This document shows positions 37,299 through 51,690 of a stretch of 64,000 bases of DNA, in pieces. This DNA comes from Viscum album (taxonomy: Eukaryota; Streptophyta; Magnoliopsida; Santalales; Viscaceae). A program made the translations under genes and the position numbers. Under the pieces are notes generated by a model, which had not been told where the DNA came from, did not search any database, and saw only the letters and a list, made by a program, of their open reading frames with translations. The stretch is taken from contig OY728131.1 of the NCBI GenBank assembly GCA_963277665.1, positions 1,389,634,688 to 1,389,698,687 on the forward strand. Direction: 5' to 3'. How positions within the stretch are numbered: position 1 is the stretch's first letter; every line of letters starts with the position of its first letter.

Positions 37299-40200
37299 TG
37301 TTCTGTAAAATGAAAAAAATATTGAAAATATAAAATTAAATTGAAAAAACCAAAAACACACTCAGGGTGTTAAATATCATCCTTGAAATCATTCAATGAA
37401 TTCACCTCCATATCTTGTTGAAAGGAAATAAGATAATTTATAGCTGAAATTATTAGTATGGAATGCATATTATGGATGTTATCATGATTCAATAAGGTAT
37501 GATCAATATATATATTTTTATAAATAAAAACACATTCCATTTAATAAATTAATTAACTATGAAGATTAGATAAGGAATAATCAACATGGAAATGTAAATA
37601 ATTGAAAACATGTGAAATTTAATTTGTAAAATGATAAAAAAATGCATCCTTATAAAATAACCATGTGAAAATAACATGTTTAATAATTATAACTAAATTC
37701 TCATGGAAGGAAATTATTAATTATTGGGCATCACGTTCACAGGCATAATGAATCCTCTAGTGTTAAGGTCTTTCTCATGAAATTATAAACATTGGTTAAA
37801 ACACATATAATTATATCTTTCTGATTCATGTCATGAGAACATCAATGCATTCATGGTCTATCAATAACCAGGTCACAAACACTAACTCATTTCCAAATCA
37901 TTACTCAAATATTGAATGATAAGTTTATTTCGTGATTAATCTTCCTTATCATCAAATATTTGTTTATAGTAATGAATACTAGTTTATCAATATATTTCAA
38001 TATAACTAAATTACATTAAATTAGGTATATAGGTTTTTACAAAAATAATCATAAATAAATATGATTTCATTTTAAAGGAATTAAAGTTAAAGTATATACT
38101 TCAATGAAATTGAATAGGTCTATGTTTAACAATGTGTCTCAAATAGTTGTAAAATTATATTTTATCCTTTACTACACAAGTATCTTTGGTTGAACGTACA
38201 TAAAAATAATTTATAGTGGTTTTAGGAATGTTATTATTTTATAAATGAACCATATTAATACTTATGATATCATTTATATATATATATATTATTTTAATAT
38301 TTTACAACCATTTTGTTAATAATATTTCATTTTTTTCATTGATTCAATTATCAGTTGCCTTATTTTATCTTGACTGTTTTTACAAGGAAGTTATTCATGT
38401 TAATGTTAAATATATAGATCTATAATTTCCATAAAGATATTAATATAATAAATATTATGTTTACATATTATATATATCATAGGTGTCATTCTTAAATATT
38501 AGACTTCTAAAAAGAATCACATCACATCTTGGATAATGTTGGTCGTATGTAGGCCTGAGTTGAAATATCATTCCATTATTTTGGGAAATGATTTAGAAGT
38601 GTGATATGTATATTTAATATACATATTTGGTGTTATTTTTATACAATTATTTTTGTAAATGACTAATAAATATTCCCAAAAACTAAGACTCTTTAGCTTG
38701 TTCTGTGATAATTTGATGGATACAACCAATATTTGGAAAAGGTTAAAAAGTGATCAATTTGAGATAAAAAACAAAAAACATAGTGTGAGGTAAAGCACAA
38801 AGTGTGACACCCTGAAATTAGGGCTATAATGGATTTGGTTAAATTTGAAAAATCTAGAAACCATTATTTTTACAACATAAAATAAGGCATCCCTCAATGA
38901 TGGATGCCCTCAAAATGGAGGCACAAGAGAAAAAAAGTTGGTTTCAATGTTAGAGGTTGAATATTCAAATCATGAAAATCTTATAGGAAATGTTTATATT
39001 ATATGTCTTTAAATATGTATATTGAGTGAAGTGAATAAAAAACAACCATTAGAGTTCCTGACATGTATACATACAGTAATGTTTCTACAAAACTAATATT
39101 TATTTTCAAATATTAAAACCAACATTTTCCACATGTCCATCTATTTCACTCCGAGAAGTGTCCCATAAGAATCAATCATATTGGTATACCTTCTATTCAG
39201 ATTTGTAAATAATTTTTTCCAGATTCTTCTATGCTTATCAACTGCATTGTATCTTCAATTTCATGGTCACATTCCTCACCAAAATGTATCTTGGCAAGAA
39301 GTTACACTTTTATATTAAAATTGCTATTTATTTTTAACTTTCCTAAATATTGGTTGTATCCTTACAATTATCCAAAAAAAATCAAGAGGCTTTATTTTGG
39401 TATCATTGATAAAGTATTTATATAAATAAATTTATAAAAATTCCAATATATTTATATATATATATATGAAATTCCCCTTTAAAATTGGGAGATTTATTAA
39501 TTTCAAATAATTGAATAAGTTTCATATATATCACATATATTAATTGAAATTAAAACTATTACTTTTTATATAATGCATAAGTAAAAAAAATCACATCACT
39601 TCATAAAGTGGTAGTCTGCCACACACATGAGAAACATTATCATATTTTCAATGACATACAAAGTAAGAATATATATGTGACATTATAATTATAGAAGGAT
39701 AAAAATATCATAAATATTATATATATATATAATCATTAAATTTATTAAAAAATGATATGTATTGATGGAAAATGATCTACATCGGTTCATGAGGTGTTAA
39801 TCCACCAAACAAACAATTGATGAGTTCATTTCCCACATAATGGAAGATGATATGAATATTTCTTATGCATTTAAAAAAAATAATATTTCACTGTATGGAA
39901 TACATATGAAATATTATATTCAAATTGTTAAGATGTAATTTAAGGTGGTAAAATAAGGAATAAAATGAAAGAACTTCGTTACGATGATTATATTCTCTTA
40001 AAGAAAACTCTATTGGATATCCTCTTACGGACACTTAGGTTGGTCATTATTGAATATAAGAATACCTAAAATTTATATAAGGACTTTGGGTATATTTTTT
40101 TTATAGGTATTGGTCAATCCCAATTGATTGATAGGTGTGAATAATTTAAGGAAGCGATTTACCTTTTTATAACATGGGGGAGAGGAGACACATTGAATTT

Positions 40201-41221
40201 TAAAAAACAATGTGTACCCACGTTTTTCAAATTCCAAGAGACTCAAAAAAATGGAAATTATCAAATTTTATAGGCTATAAAGACTACATATGACCTTAAA
40301 ATGTGTTCATAAAATGTATTTTCATTCATTTTTAACTCTTATCTTCTTGGTATCACCCATAGCAATCACGTTTTCACCTTTACTATAATAATTAATTTTT
40401 ACTCTTTTCACAATTCATTATGGTAAAAAAATATGTTGACCATATTAGATAATATATAGTATTAATATTATTAATTAGGAATCCATTTTTTCAAATTCAA
40501 TTCATAGAATTAGAAGAATTTCATTTAATGTTAGACACACATATGAGTTTAAAAAAAGTTTTTTCCATAGAATGACATTTCAATTTATTAAATATTTTTT
40601 TTATTAAAATTGATTATATAATTTATTTTAATGACTTAAATTGGATTATTAATTATTTAATAGAAATAATTTCAATTTTAATACCATTATAACAAAATGA
40701 TACTAATAAATTCATTTAATTAAATTATAGTCTTTTAAAAAATCAATATTATTCAATATTCATTGAAAAATGAAAAATTTAAAAAAAAATAAAAAAGCAT
40801 CACACTAATATAAATTTGATATGATCCATTAAAAAATAATTACTTTCCAAATAAATATTACAAAATTGGTAAAAATTAATTTTAATATTGTTGTGAAAAA
40901 ATTATTGAAAGAACATTTTAGAAAAATATTCATTTAGAAACCATTTTTTAATTGAATTTTATTTTTTTATAGCCAATAAATGAAAAATGAAAATGTGTAA
41001 TAAGTATAATATTATAAATTGTTTGTTATTATTAATACCATCAAACATTATATTTATGTTAAAAGGGACACATTTAAATAATAATATTTTGATAAAGTGT
41101 TTTGTTTCATTTAAACTCAGTGTTGTGTTCATCAAAATCCATCATAAAAATTAGATTTTTTATAAAAGGAATATATTTTATATTTTTAGGGTTTCAAATT
41201 TTAAAATGGTAAAAAATTACA
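37299..41221 (-). repeat. Element C 3' LTR (left copy)
   Basis: It begins TGTTCTG at 37299, aligned to TGTTCCA at 46108. It follows the right copy through a long series of shared blocks: ATTCAATGAATTCA near 37390 and 46160, CATGATTCAATAAG, AATCACATCACTT near 39590, CTCTTAAAG and GGATATCCTCTTA near 40000-40025, and AATGTGTACCCAC near 40210. The right end is placed at CA 41220-41221, just before the purine-rich minus-strand sequence preceding the pol end. That boundary is less certain than the left one. Confidence 0.65.
40164..40171 (-). promoter_or_regulatory. TATA-like box in element C left LTR
   Basis: On the minus strand this is TATAAAAA within GTTATAAAAAGG, at the position matching block E's box. 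The right LTR copy has lost it. Confidence 0.35.
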
Positions 41222-41229
41222 CCATCAAT

Positions 41230-42430
41230 TTTTTTTGAATATTACCCTATAAACTAATCATGGTAGTTCTTCTTCATAACATCACTGGGCTACCATATTT
41301 CTATTTAATTTTATGAATTCACTAAATTCCCTTTACCGATCGAGTAATTTTACTCTTATGTAAATGTTCTTTAGTATCATGAAATTTAATGGTTTTTTCA
41401 TATTATGATAGATTGTGTTCCAATTATTTCTCCTCAAAGGATAACACGTGTTTTGGGTCTGGCATAAACTTCATTAACAATGATATATAGAATGCATAAT
41501 ACTCATCTATGAGGAATGGTGTAAATTCCACAAGATGAATCACAATGCAAATCTATTTAAATACATTGACTGGTTTGATGTACCTAGTAGTTATCTTTCA
41601 CACTTAACTAATCTATATGGAATCATTCCTTGGTGTAATATTCACAAAAACATGATCCCCCACATGGAATTCTAAATCCTTCCTCTGAAAGATAGTATTT
41701 CTATTTTACCTACATGGAGCAAATTTTATATGAGATTGAATGGTGTTTAAATTTATTATTTCCACATTATCAAATTTTATTCATTTAAGTTTCAGTTCAA
41801 CAAATTTATTCCAACAAGTTGGAGTAGGACATCTATTTTCATATAATGATTCATAAGGTTCCATTTGAATACTATAATGACAAATATTATTATATTAGAA
41901 CTCTAAAAAAGGTAAATACAAATCCCACGTACCCCAAAAGTAAGGTGAGAATGACCTTAATATTGAATAAAATGTTTGAATATACCATTCAAACATTCCC
42001 TTAGTTTGAGTATTTTAGGAGATGCTCAAATTAAACACTGAAACAAGATTTTTCTAATATCTCTCCCAGAATGTTTTTTTATAAAATAGGGATCATGACC
42101 TGACAGAAGAAAACATGGTGTACCATTATGTGTTGGAACATTTTTAATATAAACCATTTTGATGTGATAAAAAGGTAAATCATATATTATAAAAATTTAA
42201 AATTGTTCATTTGATTAAATGATCTACAATTAACTATATTTCATCATTATATCTATGAGTATTTGGTATATTAGTGAAAAATTGAATAGTAATATCATTA
42301 ATTTTAACCACAAAATTGGAATAAGTAGCAAGAATATTGTTGGATGTTGTCCCCTAGTTCTCACTTGTTGAAAAAAAAAATTTGACATATAATCTGTAAT
42401 TTTAAACTTCATTTTTTCCAACAAAAAATA
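41230..42430 (-). pseudogene. Element C integrase (heavily decayed)
   Basis: Minus-strand pieces in several frames match Ty3/gypsy integrase when set beside elements A and B. They are a stretch like the first-Asp region near 42230-42330, S-G-H-D-P-Y near 42087-42106 where the family has SDRDPRF (so the second catalytic Asp is lost), LPFLEF and PYESLY near 41850-41920, and the VGDHVF-like part near 41640-41680. Below 41450 it fades. Many stops and frameshifts. Confidence 0.75.
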
Positions 42431-42749
42431 TTCCCCAAAATCCCAATATGTCTTAGCGATACTAGGGAGTATATTGAAATTTGAGTTATGATCTTAATAC
42501 AATAACTCCCTTTCTATATCGGCTATTAATGGGACAGATAATCTATTTTTAAAAATTTATACTCCATATTCACAAATTAGGTTTTCCATCTTCCAATTAT
42601 TCAATTATTTAATTTTATTCTGAATATTCTCATCATCATATAGAGAAGATGTTTTCTTTTAAAATAATGTTCATTTTGTAGTCATTAGAAATAGATCAGT
42701 GTCCCCCAATCCTTTATAATTCTAAAATCCTTATTTTCAATGAACCAAG

Positions 42750-43190
42750 AACATATAATATCTCTCAATCCTCAGTTGTGTCAAAACTCTATGATCCTTC
42801 TGGATTAATGCATATGCTACCCTATTTTCCGTCCATTGCTGGTTCTGTATTGAAAAATCATAACCATTGAGTATCATGACCAACTGTCATTCCCTCTTGT
42901 TGATAAATATCTATGAAAATATTTATTTTATTCTATTATTATCTATGTATATTTCATATATGTCCCTATAAGGATCATATATATATATATATCATTTATG
43001 AAAATATTGCAACTACCAATACAAGATCATGGTTTGGATAGTTATATTCATGGTTCTTCCATTTCCTTGATTCATATGAGATAAATTTATCATTTTACAC
43101 AAGGAAACAATCCATTACATTCTTTGATGCATCACTTTATTTCCAAATGGTAGAGTTAATATAAATCCATTAACCTATCTCATAATCAAG
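42750..43190 (-). pseudogene. Element C RNase H domain (decayed)
   Basis: LTLPFGNK is followed by an S-D-A-S-K motif (Asp codon 43131-43133) and a run ending in NYPNHDLVLVVAIFS, which aligns with element B's [13 protein letters not shown]. The Glu of HDLE is Val here. Further on, a stretch near 42780-42870 resembles the NGYDFS...VAYALI form of the family's ending before integrase. One stop and a frameshift lie between the parts. Confidence 0.8.
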
Positions 43191-44000
43191 TCATCAAAAA
43201 ATTATTCACTTTTTATTTTCCAAATGAACAAAACCCATTTATATGTAATCTTTTTAATGGGTTTTTAATTTAGAAAAAAACTAAACAAATATCAAATAGT
43301 AACCTTCAAATCCAATGAAACTGTATTCCTCACTTATGTGAATTAGAGTAGGAAATATTCTTATTAACATTGTTTTAATTATATCATTAAGATTCAATCC
43401 ATGTAGAGAATATTTCTAAGAATGGAAATTTTATGAAGCTATAAATCACACTTTCTAAACTTCTAATTTAATTTTTTCTTCTATGAGTGTCAAATATTTT
43501 CCACATGTGATTATAATGGTCCTCATATATCATATAATAAACCAATATATTTTAAATTTAGAAAATAAAAAATCATCAAGATATTCCTTAAATACTCTGT
43601 TTATTAGAACTATAAAAATATACATTGTAATAAGTAAATAAAAATATAATTATAGTAAAATTGTAATTTCTATACCTCATTCAGAATGATGTCTTTATAA
43701 TGTATTCTTTTTTAATTTTAATTAACGATACCAACAATAATGGGTAGTATTTTAAAAATATTTATCTTCATTGAGTTGATCAAATAATTCATTAATTTGA
43801 AGTAGAAGATACATTTTATTTTTCTTAATGGAATTTATTTCCATATAATAAATGCACCAACCTCATGGATAAATACTCTTTCTTAATAAATAGAACCAGG
43901 GATCCTCATGATGAGAATCTAGAGAATTTAGATCCTTCATCTAATATATCATATAATTATTTATTAAACCACAATAATTCCACAATTTCTGATCTAAAGA
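43191..44000 (-). pseudogene. Element C reverse transcriptase (decayed)
   Basis: Only the second half can be traced. EYLDDF near 43560-43580 matches the start of the family's palm end. An EDHYNHMWKIF stretch near 43480-43520 aligns with B's [16 protein letters not shown] thumb-like FLEIFSTW-type run near 43390-43420 precedes the RNase H. The catalytic Asp pair is not readable. The plus-strand open frame at 43865-44119 is antisense to this region and is not supported as a gene. Confidence 0.6.
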
Positions 44001-46090
44001 GAGTCATTGATATTGGTCCTACATCAGGGATTAAATCAATGGAGAACTCAACATCACTTTCTGGAAAATTTCATGGAAATTCCTCCGGAAATACATCAGT
44101 ATATTCCTATAAAATATAAATATCATCAATTTGATCATAACCTTCTCCATATTTTGATATGGTTTCTTCTTTTCCCTTAAGAATCACATTTAGTTGTACT
44201 ACATGGTGTTGACCGAGATATGAATCATATGATTAATTTTAAACTCTAAAGATTAAGAATTCAACATCAATATCTTTTATAATAATTTTCATATCCTTGT
44301 AATACATTTTTAAACAAATTTTGAATGACAGTCCATAACTAGGATTATATAAAATTCAACCATAGGTATGATAATGATTTCCATAAATATTACATGTTTA
44401 TGAGTCAAAACAAGGACTTCCAAAAACATCATTAATGTAGTGGTTAACTCACTATGAGTTTTTACTAACAAATACATTCTTATTGTGATAGGGATATGTT
44501 TAATTTACTTAGAAAACATGGAATTTATAAGGAACTATGATGATTCAGATATAAATAATGCATTTTTTAAATTTTAGGATCTTGTTACAGTACATTTGAA
44601 CACTTATTTCAGTATTTACACCTGAGATGTAATTATTTAATAAGCTTTGAATTCTCCCCTGATCATCTTCTATGGTAGATTTCCTTGACACTTGAGGCAT
44701 TGGTTTAAAAAATGCCCAATATATTTCTGATTTATGTACTGGACATCATTTATATTGTTGATTCCCCTTACATTCATGATCTAGATGAACCTCAACTATT
44801 CACATATAACAAAATACTATACCATTAAATCATTTACTATGATGACTATTTCAATAGTTTTATAATATGATAATTGATTCATTCTATTTTTATTTGTTAA
44901 CACCATTAATTTTTCATGTTTCTCATTCAACATCTTTTTCTTGATATCCCTTGAACAAATAGGCTCTCGAAAACTCCGCTATTTTGGTGGAGAATTAAAA
45001 TATTTCCTCATACAGTGAAAAATTTTGAGATACCAGCACCCTTCAAAGATATTACTAAATAACTTCAAGGAATGGTCAACCATGAATTCTGTATTACATA
45101 TAATTCATTGAATACATAGATAGTCTTGTAAATGTAAAAATGTACTCAAAAATACTTTTCATCTCATTAAAAATATTGAAATATATTCTCAATGGAATTA
45201 ATTAATTTCTTATCTATTTCATGATTAGTATTCCCCCAAAATGATGGGGAATTCTATCTCATGAAGTGATATAGCATATGAGAGTCACACTATGGAAAAA
45301 ATGTTTCTCAATTTGGGAATGTTTAGTTTTAATAACAATTTATGATTCCAAAATATATCCATAATATACTTAGTTCCATTAATTTTTGTATTAGATTTCA
45401 CATTATGTTAATATTTATGCTGGACAATAGTATTTATACCGTTCTTTTCTCCAGGATCAATTTCTAAACAATTTAATAACAAGGTCAGACAAAAATTTTA
45501 TGAATTTTAAATCATAATTTAAAATTATATACATATTTTAACACGTAGACTAAATTGAATATTTATGTATTTTTAATCATAGAATCCTAAATATGATTTC
45601 ATTAGGGACATCATCTTTTTCAAATCCTACATAATGGTTTGTAACGAAAATTTGAATTATCCTATGAAAATACCTATGAAGAGTAAAAATAATTCCATAG
45701 TAATCCACACCCCCCATCTATTAGTTAATTATCAATTCAATCATGATAATCATTTTTTGATGTTATTACCACTATGTTCCACTATTCCAGAATCACTTCC
45801 TCTTGTAGAATCCAAATATGAATGTATTTCTTGGAAAAACATATTATATATACCTTACAAAAACATTAGAATGTTTTTCTATACATAAACTTATGTTTTA
45901 TCATTGGATTAAGTTACCTATTCTATTTTTAATCTGAATTAAGTTCCCTTGGTATCTATTGGACTTTAAATGAAGATAAATGTAATGATATGGACTGTAA
46001 TAACACAGAGATAGTTTCTACATCATTACATTGGAATAAGATAAAAGAGATCATATCATGGCAGATCAATAATTTCTGTAGTCTTTAAAA
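44001..46090 (-). pseudogene. Element C gag and protease relic
   Basis: The clearest mark is a decayed CCHC zinc knuckle at 44770-44811 (C-X2-stop-X4-H-X4-C on the minus strand), about where gag ends in such elements. A following stretch with CPVHKSEIYWAFF and PMPQVSRKSTIEDDQ resembles the linker into protease. The rest up to the primer site at 46095 should be gag by position, but I cannot read it. The plus-strand frame at 45634-45888 has no support. Confidence 0.5.
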
Positions 46091-46094
46091 AAAA

Positions 46095-46106
46095 TTCATG
46101 ATACCC
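46095..46106 (-). other. Element C primer-binding site (degenerate)
   Basis: On the minus strand this reads GGGTATCATGAA, next to the LTR's end at 46108. Its first 8 bases match 7 of 8 of the initiator-Met-tRNA site TGGTATCAGAGC. Confidence 0.55.
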
Positions 46107-46107
46107 A

Positions 46108-48325
46108 TGTTCCATTATGAAATAAAAATAAATATCATAATAATGGAAAAAATCAGAATCCATGAACTCATTCAATGAATTCATCTTCATATACTAGGGA
46201 AAATAAACAAGACAAAGTGAGCTCATATTCTTGGTAAGGGTTATGTATACATAAATCAATCATGATTCAATAAGTTATAATCAATATTTCATGTTAAATA
46301 TCTGAAAACATGATCCATTTACTCAATATCATGCCTATAAATATTATATAAGGAATATTCAATATAGAAGGGTCAATAACCGAACACTAATGCAATTTAT
46401 TTAATAAAATTAGAATGATATGCATACATATAAAATATTAATGAATTTAATATCATAATAATAATAATAATTAAATTCTTAATGAAGTAAATTCTTAATT
46501 ATTGGATTTCATGATCCCATGAATACTTACAACTCAACTGTGAAAACCTTTCACAATATAGATTAAAACTATGGGTAAAACCTATTTAATGTTACCTTAA
46601 TGATTCAGCCCATAAGACTACCAGTGCATGGAGGTTCTATCTATAACTAGTACTTATCCATCATTACATGTATGAACCATTCCTCATATATCAAATAATC
46701 TATTTAATTCCGGAATAATGTGTGTTATCATCAAATATTTGTATGTTGTAAATAATGCCACTTTTTCAATATTTTTCTAGATAATCAATTAACATTAATA
46801 GAAAACACCGTATATAAAAATGGAATATGGTTTAGGAAAAAAAATATTTCATGATATAAACATATATTTATTTAATTTAAATATACCATCCATTGAATAA
46901 TGATCATAAGAAAATTGATTTTTTAACTGAATGTTTACAATCACAAAATTAATTAAGAAATGAAAGGTGAAAATAAATTCATATAGAATACAGTAATTAA
47001 CATAAAATAAAAGGTAAATTGTTATTAATTTTAAACAAATAAATTGGGAATTATATAAACCACATTAAATTTAATAGGTTCCTATTAAAAACATGTCTAA
47101 ATGAAATGAAATAATGAAATTAAATCCATTTCCTCACACATCCAATGGATTGGATGTTCTATAACCTTATGTATAATTATTTTAATAATGTAAATAATTT
47201 ATAATCAAACATTATTCATATTTATATTATAAAATATGATCTAATTATAACATTTTCCAACTGTTTGATAATAATAAATTATTATTTTCATTGTTTTGGG
47301 TGTAAATTGTCTTATTTTATCTTGTATGTTTTCATGATTTTTATGAATATTTCATAAATGGTATATGTCATTCATATGTAAAAATATATTATTTTTATAA
47401 ATTTTATATTTACCAAATATATATTTTCTAATGTCGTTATTTAATTTTGTACATGGAAATTGAATCACATCACTTTATGGGAATGGTAGGTCATAAATAC
47501 AGAAAAGCGATGACACCATTAAAATAATGAATGAAAGGTATGAAATTTGGTGATATATTAATATTAAATAATAATATTTATTATATATATATAACAATTT
47601 CTATTAATATATACATATTAATTTTCATGTAAATATTACATTAAAAACCAATGACATCACTTAGTAAGGCGGTAGACCTCCCCACACAGAAGTGATGTTA
47701 TCTTATTTTAAAGAGCATAAAAATGAAAAATTATATGTTATATTATAATTATTGAAGTATTAAAATAAAATAAATATTATATATATATATATATATTAAA
47801 TATATCATTTTATAAAATTAGGATATGTGTTTAGGGAAAACGAGTTACACTAGTTCATTCGATGGTAGTCTGTGATTCAGATGATCATTAATTATATTTC
47901 CCATTTGATTTAAGAGTAGATGTTTATAGGTTTTGAATTTAACATAATATCATCTATGAATATGGCATATAATATTTTTATTACATTTTATGTCTTAATA
48001 CATAATTTATAGTGGTAATGAAGAATGAAAATGAAAGTGCATTGTTAACACGATTACCTTCTCTTAGAGATACATCTTTTGGATATCCTCTTAAGGTGAA
48101 TAGGTTCAGTCTTTATAGAATAACATTTTACATATTGTTTTATTTAGGATTTTGGTGAGATACTTGGGTGGTGTTTGGTTAATCAATAGTGCTTGATAGA
48201 TGTTAATAATTGAAGGGATTAAGTGTACTCTAATATTTAGGGGAGATGATACACATGGTTGTTTTGGAAAGAATAAGGTGTACCCACAAGATTTAAGGAA
48301 CATGGGGATAGAAAATGGTATATTA
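46108..48325 (-). repeat. Element C 5' LTR (right copy), first part
   Basis: It starts TGTTCCATTATG directly after the primer site and follows the left LTR to the point matching about 40264. It is about 750 bp shorter than the matching part of the left copy, so deletions have occurred. It ends where element D begins. Confidence 0.68.
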
Positions 48326-49780
48326 TCAAACCTATGTAGTATCAAAATATATATGTATATTTTTAGATAAAATAGGGTATGAATTTCATGTTTAAAAACA
48401 TTTATCTTTGTCATTAAATAAACATTGTTTAACAAAGTTGAACAAATTAGATTCAATTGAACCCTCATTTGAATGGTTTAATAATAAACACAATACATTT
48501 AATAAGAAGTGAATTTAAATATGTACTCTAGTTTACATAATCAATATTCTATCTTAATGCATGTAGTTTCATGAAACATATTTTCCACAAAAAATGTATA
48601 AGAAATATATAAAATGGTACACAATTTTTTAATCCAAATAGTAGGTTATCGAAACACCTTGGATAATGGTCCATTGATTTATACATTTATGAAATTTTAT
48701 CTTACCCACACAACGATAATCGCTCAATATGAAGAATAACATATGTCTTTCTATCCATGCATTCCCTCGATCTGTATGGTGATCAACACCTATAACTTCC
48801 ATCAACATTGAATCCCTGAATTACGTAGGTAATCGACAACTATTTATTCCTTCAACTTGGAATACCTTGATCGAATATAGAAATTATTAGAATCTAAAAA
48901 TGAAAAAATGATTCTGAATAATTAATTATATGGAAAAGGTTGTTCAAAACATAAAAATTTAAATGAATTCACCCAAAGCTATTATGAATAACTCTTTTAG
49001 AGTTTCAATTCTCTTAAAAGTTCACAACATCGAGCTTGTTTAAATTATTGGGTATTTATAGGCGCGACCTCCAACGTTGAGATCATCCACCAATGGTTAT
49101 ATTTTTCCTGAAAACATTGAAAGACATGTATAGATGGAACATACAACAATTATATGATAAAATATTATATGGAATTATTTTACATATCAACATAACATGT
49201 GAAAAATCATGTAAATATTAATCTGATTATTTAATTAATTATCAATAAGGGAAACACGTAATATTAAGAAAGATATAAAATTATTACATTAAAAAAATCT
49301 TTTCGAATGTTATAAAATTGGATTCATAAAGTAGAGATAATGTTAGGAATTATATAAAATTATATTTGGAGAAAACAGAGAATCAAAATTTAGGAAGTGA
49401 AAAATCAGATTCAAAAATTTCGGCAAATTTGAAATGAGAAACAGTGAATCCAAATCACATTTTTAATGAATCATAATTTAAGGAAAATTCCATCCTATTT
49501 AAATTTTTGAGTGAATTTAAATTTAAGAAACCTAATTTGGATTTGAAAAATTGATATAATTGGAATCAAAAATTTTAAGGGAATTATAATTGAGAAAGAA
49601 AAAGAATACGAGCTTCACTAAGGATCAAACTTATTATATTGACGTAAAAAAATAATGTGACAATTATCTATAAAATGAAAATGTATAAAGAATCATTTTA
49701 TAGATATAAACAATTATTAATGATATTTTTTTGATTTAAAAAAAGAAATGTGAAAAAGTCATAAGGAAACATTTAACTCA
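48326..49780 (-). repeat. Element D 3' LTR (left copy)
   Basis: It aligns with 55007-56478 in order. Shared blocks include AACACCTTGGATAA (48653 and 55377), TTACCCACAC, GGGTATTTATAGG (49051 and 55778) and a final AACTCA-type end. Confidence 0.75.
49053..49060 (-). promoter_or_regulatory. TATA box of element D left LTR
   Basis: On the minus strand this is TATAAATA within CCTATAAATACCC, a canonical plant TATA box, at the same place as in the other copy. Confidence 0.5.
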
Positions 49781-49797
49781 AAAATTTCCCCATTTTT
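49781..49797 (-). other. Probable polypurine tract of element D
   Basis: On the minus strand this reads AAAAATGGGGAAATTTT, directly before the LTR start TGAGTTAAATG. Confidence 0.55.
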
Positions 49798-51690
49798 GAA
49801 AATCAAAAGAAATCGATTTAATAAAATTCAATTAAAACCCAATGAGTTCTTATTCCAAATAAATCAAAAAAAAATTATCTCCCATTTAGTTTATAATAAA
49901 AGATGTATACAACTATCTCCCACTTAGGTTATGAAATCACTCTATTTATTGGGTCTATATTTTATATATATTTCATCCATTATTACGAAAATATCTCCCC
50001 ATACATTAAGAATGTATTCTTTGAGAATTTTCCTCTATAGAATAATATTATTTTTAGAAAATTCATCTTATGAATTGTGATATTCAAAAAGGATTGGGGA
50101 AAAGAATAATGTACCAGAAAATTGATAGACAAACTATATGTAAAAAGTAATAGTAATATTTTTATATTCAAAAAAATTTGAATAGAAATAAAATATAGAT
50201 TAATTATACCTCGTTATTAATTATTTTACTATGGACTCAAAATTCATAAGATCCATCTGATAATCTGAATAATATATTATAACATCATGATCCTAACTTT
50301 TATTTTCATGGTTTTGAATATTTTTATGTTGTCTTATAATATTTTAATTTTTAAACATAATATTTTTATCATGAAACATAAGGTTCTCCTCCACTTAATC
50401 TGTATAAGAAATTAATAGTTTAACTTCATGAGAAATTGAATTTAGTTTCCCAAATAAATATATGTTTTTCTACAACCAAAAATCTTATTATTCTTTTATC
50501 CTTTATCATAAGTTGTCTGAAAGAGTTTTTATTTCGTATTATAGTAAATTGAATATAGCCATTACTATATATAATACACCATAGAAAGGATTAATATAAT
50601 TATTGATATGATTTTACTTATTCATTATATATTTTCAAGACTTCTTATGAGAATAATAAATCTAAAAATATGTTTTGAAAAAAGATTCATGTTTAATGAG
50701 ATTCCCAATGAAAATGTTTGTCGATTCCAATTTTTTATTTATGGAAACGTGAAAAACCCGAACTCTTGATTTAAGGTTTAGAAATTAATAAATTGAGTTC
50801 ACAAACTTTATTAAAAACTAAAAAAAATCTTCCCCTATATAGGACAAAGATATTTTTAATTCTTATTTTCATGGTTAGATGTTATAGCATCCGGATTCTT
50901 GACTTTTTCTTTCATGGATTCCAATCTCTCTGACATCTAAACTTCTTCCCTTTAATTAGAATCGGGAATGATATTATCATCATCATCTTCACTACAATCA
51001 TCATGATTTTCATTCTTATCACCACCATCATTATCATCTTCATCATATTCATACTTGGAACAAATATTTTGAAATTTAATTAAATGAAAATTATGTTGAG
51101 TTAAAGATATGTGGATTGATTTTCATTTAGAGGAAACTATTTATAAAGGGACTTCAAAGGATCTTAATGATATCCTGTTGTATTGGATCTTCTTGTCTAC
51201 TTCTTCTATTTGATGAATCTCATCAAAACTTATTTATGTTAGATATTTTCTTCTTCTTCTAGAGATGGTTCTTTTAAAATCATATTTGTTCTATGAAAAA
51301 CTTCATATACTTTTTATAATTGGATAGACTCTAATGTAAAAGATTGATATTGTAGAGTAATTTTAGGTTCATGAAGAATAGATTATTGAACATCTATTTG
51401 TTTTGAGGCCCTTTCAACAAAATTCAATATGGATTGAAAAATTTCTACTTCAATTAACTTCTTCTTGAGCTTATTATCTTTTCCTTGTTTCTCATGTTAT
51501 TTAGCTTCTCTAATTTTTAATGTTTTTAATTCTACGTGATCTAATCCGAATACAACATCTCTTTCTTCTCTTATCTCTTTATCTTATCTCGACTTTTCCA
51601 TAAATTCATCTGGTTAAATTTTTTGTTTGTTTGAAATTGGAAATTTGTAGGCTTGATATTATATCTATGGTTCCAAGGATTATGTAATTA
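49798..51690 (-). pseudogene. Element D interior, 3' part: basic/coiled stretch and acidic tail
   Basis: From about 51690 to 51160 one minus-strand frame reads as a Lys/Glu-rich sequence with few stops (KLKKKLIEVEIFQSILNFVE, VVFGLDHVELKTLKIREAK), likely helical. It is followed at 50960-51050 by 30 stop-free codons, mostly Asp, Glu, Asn and Gly, in another frame. I do not recognise the protein. From 50950 down to the purine tract the sequence is AT-rich with nothing readable. An acidic tail can occur in many retroelement and pararetrovirus proteins and does not decide the family. Confidence 0.45.

Noticed and set aside
38277..38290. Short AT dinucleotide runs (also near 39455, 42982 and 47780) as microsatellite loci
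   Set aside because: They are only about 12-20 bases long and expected in DNA this AT-rich, so they are not listed as separate features.
49910..49930. AAGTGGGAGA-like purine tract on the minus strand suggesting a Ty1/copia element for D
   Set aside because: The LTR alignment ends at 49780, about 130 bp away, and a better tract adjoins that end. No copia pol motifs were found, so D is left unclassified.
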